The translations under genes were made by a program, and so were the position numbers. This document shows positions 60,800 through 64,000 of a DNA stretch of 64,000 nucleotides, one piece after another. The stretch spans positions 5,710,150-5,774,149 of the forward strand of contig NW_023503501.1 in assembly GCF_014529535.1 (NCBI RefSeq), read 5' to 3'. The number at the start of each line of letters is the position of its first letter. Positions within the stretch are counted from its first letter, which is position 1. Below the pieces are notes generated by a model. The model saw nothing but the letters and a program-made list of their open reading frames with translations, searched no databases and had not been told where the DNA came from. This stretch comes from Bradysia coprophila. Taxonomy: Eukaryota > Arthropoda > Insecta > Diptera > Sciaridae.

Positions 60800-61262
60800 G
60801 TTGGTAAACAAAATGAACAATAGTCTGAAACGTAAAGTGTTTGATACGTGTGTCTTTCCCGTGCTCACATATTGAGCGGAAACTTCAACGTAAACAAAAG
60901 CTTCCGAAAATAAATTTAGAGTGGCACAAAGAGCCATGGAACGGAGTATGCTTGGAATTACACTCAGAGATAGAATGACAAATCAATGGATCTGACAGAC
61001 AGCACACAACAGTTGATGTCATGGGAAGAATATCATCTTTAAAGTGGAGCTGGGCGGGACATATTGCAAGAAGGACGGACGAACGTTTGACTAAAATAAT
61101 AATGAACTTGGAGACCACCTAAAACACGACCTAGATATAGATCGCCAGAGATATGGAATAATGGTATAAAGAGAATTACAGGCACAAATTAACAACAAGT
61201 GGAAACGGATCGTTCGGAATGAAAGAGAATTGGGGAGGCCTACGTCCAGCAGTGAATAGAAA
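60800..61262 (+). mobile_element. RTE-like non-LTR retrotransposon, 3' coding remnant
   Basis: Interrupted plus-strand translation runs KMNNSLKRKVFDTCVFPVLT, FRVAQRAMERSMLGITLRDR, SSLKWSWAGHIARRTDER and, at the end, EAYVQQ-stop. This is the standard C-terminal region of RTE-clade polyproteins, whose copies usually end EAYVQQW. Several stops and frameshifts; dead. The first 45 bases match 1221-1265 with three differences, so the two remnants belong to one family. Confidence 0.85.
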
Positions 61263-62873
61263 CAGGCTTAAAAAGAAGAGAAGGGTAATGCATTGGCTTG
61301 CAATTTAGTTAGGAATCCGACAGTCCCATCAATTCTTAATTTTAGACGATAATATCGTTCAAAAACGATATTTTCGACCGTGTAGAAATGTCCAATTGTA
61401 AATAGTTAGCTGTAAATTCAAAAATCATCTATTGCCTTGAAACCAAGCTTGAAACTTGTAGTTGTAAAGTAGAATTATGAAAAATTAGGAATTGTCACAT
61501 TTTTATTTTATGTGGGATCTGATATTACTGGGATAAAAACCAAAAAACCATTCAATATCAAGACTGTCAAATTTGTGGATCTAGAAATTATGTAGAATCA
61601 GTTGAAAACGAAAATGTGATAATTCGTTAATTTTGTTAAGTGTATACCAAGCGTGCTGCAAGATGTGGTTGAAAATGGGATAGAAATATAAGCAAAAAGA
61701 CGCCGCGCAATTCAGAAACGATTCAAACTGCTTGTTGAGAGGAACATGTAGCGTGTGATATTCTTAAGTTAATATTGTGGTGGCCGTCTAGAGTCATTTT
61801 ATTCGATTTGCTTTTACATTTTGAAGAAAGTCGAAGGATTTTAGAATCTTGTTTATAAATTGTCTACGATAACAAAAACACATTTCAGTTCGTTACTGAC
61901 TTAAAGACAACACTTTGTGGAGAATTCCGTCAGCGCCCTTAATAGAAAAATTTAACAAACTTTAGATCTGCATCTTATTCAACAGAATACGAATTCTACC
62001 TTCTTTGAATGTAAATAAAAATTGTAGAAGTGCCACCTTTTCGCAATAATGTTTCTGAGCAAACAAGCTTTCATTTCAGTTTGTTTTAAATTGCATTCAT
62101 AAGAAGTAAGTTTTTGCACTATACTTTCAACTTTCAATACATATTTTTGTACAAATAGGAGACTCTTCCATAACATCATCCACATAACAGACGTCTTTGA
62201 AAAGTTCTCGTCTTAAGAGCTTTTTAAAAATTTAGTCTCATTTTTTATAAAATGGTAATATGCATTTTCTATGTAAGTTTCCGTCTACTTTTTCATATAG
62301 ACAAACTTTCATAAGCAAATCATTCAATGGAAAATCGGGATCATTATTACTTTTTCGTTACGAGAGATTCACAAATCATCAAAAAAAAATCGAAAAATCT
62401 CTGTAATATTCGTCCAAAAGAAAATCGAATATTATTTTTAAAATAAGACGGTCATATACCACTAGACTCTCTCCAGTTGTCACTGCATCAAATCTGCAGT
62501 AAAGTGTTTAGATTGAAATTTTTAATTTTGAAAGGGCACTCTACGGTAGAGAAACCAAATTTAAGTCAAATTCGCTCGATATGTAATAGTACATTACCAT
62601 AAACAACCTCTGTTGGCCAATAGAGTCCCACCATTTTTTTTAGTACTGCATTCTTTGTGCTCTATATTGACGGGAAATAACTTCACTCTGGTAAATATAC
62701 ATATTTACCAGAAGAGGGATTACGCCGTCAGTTCTCTTTTCTCTATTCAATCAAAACTCTACCGATAGAGAACGATTTACTTTATCATTGAAAGATGTCG
62801 CTGCAACAAAACCAATGTCATCAGAAAAAAAATTAATTTTTTACTCGACGGATTTTAGTCAAATAAAATGCCA
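61263..62873. other. Non-coding, little recognised
   Basis: No gene. At 62585 there is a lone AATAGTACATTAC, the start motif of the 49711 repeats. At 62716-62770 there is an AGAGGGATTACGCCGTCAG end like that of the 63073 MITE. Confidence 0.4.
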
Positions 62874-63066
62874 TCGTGTAGCACATGACCTCAAGACTCT
62901 GGAACAACAATTATTTTCTAAATCGGTCCTATATCGGCTTGGCGATAAGTCTTAACAAGGATGAAACGGCAGCAAACGTTTTTTCAAACCCTTATCCCCA
63001 AGCCGATATAGGGTTGATTGAAAAACTGATTACTGTTCCGGAGTCCTGAGATCATGTGATACACGA
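62874..63066. mobile_element. 193 bp foldback MITE
   Basis: The left arm TCGTGTAGCACATGACCTCA, on through CTCTGGAACA and CCTATATCGGCTTGG, pairs with the right arm CCAAGCCGATATAGG, on through TGTTCCGGAGTC and ATCATGTGATACACGA. The arms are about 70-80 bp around a 40 bp loop. An old copy is at 23163. Confidence 0.82.
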
Positions 63067-63072
63067 CGACAG

Positions 63073-63280
63073 GAGAGGAATTACGACTGTCATTCATTAT
63101 CTGTCTTTTTTTTCAATTCTATCGTAGTTAACCGTTCAAATGTCAAATATTTCAATGTCTTCGGTATAGAGAAAACAACTAAAATTTTGGACATTTAAAT
63201 CGTTTTCTCAACGGTTAACAGTTAACTACGATACACTTGTAAAAGAGACCCGAGAGAGAATCACAGCCGTAATTCCTCTT
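63073..63280. mobile_element. 208 bp foldback MITE
   Basis: Ends GAGAGGAATTACGACTGT and ACAGCCGTAATTCCTCTT pair. Inside, ATCGTAGTTAACCGTT pairs with AACGGTTAACAGTTAACTACGAT. It lies 6 bp from the previous MITE, so the two inserted side by side. Confidence 0.78.
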
Positions 63281-63295
63281 CAAGGAAGGAATGCG

Positions 63296-63398
63296 AAATT
63301 GCGTATCCAGATGGAAAAAAGACTCCGAACGCTTCAGCCGCAGGTACTTTTACTCATCGTGATACGAAATATCAAATTATTTTTCGACTGTAATAGTA
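63296..63398. repeat. Fragment of the 49711-type hairpin repeat
   Basis: GCGTATCCAGATGGAAAAAA ... CTTTTACTCATCGTGATACG, then AAATATCAAATTA, matches the central hairpin of the 210 bp repeats, with more mismatches between its arms. The ends are missing or diverged. Confidence 0.65.
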
Positions 63399-63639
63399 TT
63401 TGTCTTGACGAAGAAGGGAAGCCGCACAACATGGCGCGAGTATGATAAAATAATTGATTTAAATAATTGTGGTTTGATGTCCGTTGCATATAAAACGGTC
63501 CAAGTGTTCCACACATTCATATACATTTGTCTCCTGTTTTTATAAATCAATTGTCAAATCAACGAGTGGTCAAAGTAACCACCTTCACACTTCACCCAAA
63601 TCACACATGAAAAAATTAACATTTCGCAGCTCAGTTGCA

Positions 63640-63830
63640 GAATAGTTATTTTTCCTAACGCATGCTAAAATGCTTTTTTAGCGAATGAGAGGCTTCGAAT
63701 TCGAATTCGATAAAAAAGACTTTTAGCATAAGTTAGGAACAATATTTTTCCTAAACGACGTGGGAAGTGAGCGACGAAGGCGCGATATTTCAACACTAGT
63801 TAGGAAAATAACTATTTCTCAACTCAGTGA
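63640..63830. repeat. Foldback MITE, same family as 33713
   Basis: TTTTTCCTAACGCATGCTAA, then TGCTTTTTTAGCGAA, pairs partly with TTTTAGCATAAGTTAGGAA. GAGCGACGAAGGCGCGATAT further right is the complement of the ATATCGTGACTTCGTCGCTC segment at 33712-33731. An AATAGTTATTT lies on the left and AATAACTATTT on the right. Confidence 0.7.
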
Positions 63831-64000
63831 CAAAAAATAAAACTTGCATGGGTTTTTTTAAGGTGAGTATTTTCAGGTTTAATGTCAGCACAAAGTTGTT
63901 AATATCTGGTTCACGTGAAAACTGGTTCACGAATCGAAAATTTGGCGGGTCAGGTTTAGCTAAACAACAATTCATAGTTTACAAATGCAGAATTGCGGCG

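Noticed and set aside
1..64000. tRNA or rRNA genes
   Set aside because: I looked for the conserved GGTTCGANTCC box on both strands and saw none in a plausible cloverleaf; no rRNA-like sequence noticed. A covariance search would be decisive.

Overview
The window is nuclear DNA of an insect, most likely a fly. The case rests on an insect-type (7tm_6) odorant receptor, three alpha-arrestin genes split by many 53-73 bp introns, AT-rich spacers and abundant insect-style transposable elements. A nematoceran such as a fungus gnat is my guess, not something the sequence proves.

Left part (1-15,000): three alpha-arrestin (arrestin domain-containing) paralogues. Gene A (minus, cut by the window edge) and gene B (minus, 7 exons, 417 aa) lie in tandem. 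Gene C (plus, 7 exons, 369 aa) is head to head with B across a 5.1 kb spacer. That spacer holds a 143 bp MITE, a 2.16 kb largely palindromic non-autonomous element with a perfect 8 bp target duplication, and a small TA-flanked MITE. Gene C intron 5 holds nested palindromic MITEs.

Middle (15,000-42,000): no convincing host gene. It carries inverted-repeat and foldback elements, non-LTR retrotransposon remnants, a 1 kb DNA transposon relic, two hAT-like MITEs with related CAGGG-type ends, and a perfect 16 bp tandem repeat.

42,000-48,850: a nested transposon. A structurally complete piggyBac element (TTAA flanks, inverted ends, intact two-exon 694 aa transposase) sits in what looks like the 3' LTR of a Ty1/copia element on the minus strand. 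The copia copy is 5'-truncated and frameshifted in integrase.

48,850-56,100: a dense palindromic MITE cluster with a 210 bp direct duplication; then an intronless 436 aa FAD-dependent oxidoreductase gene that looks like a candidate horizontal acquisition; then an odorant-receptor gene (minus, 4 exons) with an apparent 1-bp frameshift; then a nested pair of MITEs and an unrecognised terminal-exon-like ORF.

56,100-64,000: mostly non-coding, with a 3' RTE-like remnant of the same family as the one near position 1,200, and several foldback MITEs at the right end. The arrestins (cargo and ubiquitin-ligase adaptors), the receptor and the oxidoreductase do not form an obvious pathway. The window is best read as host genes in a landscape built by foldback and nested transposons.
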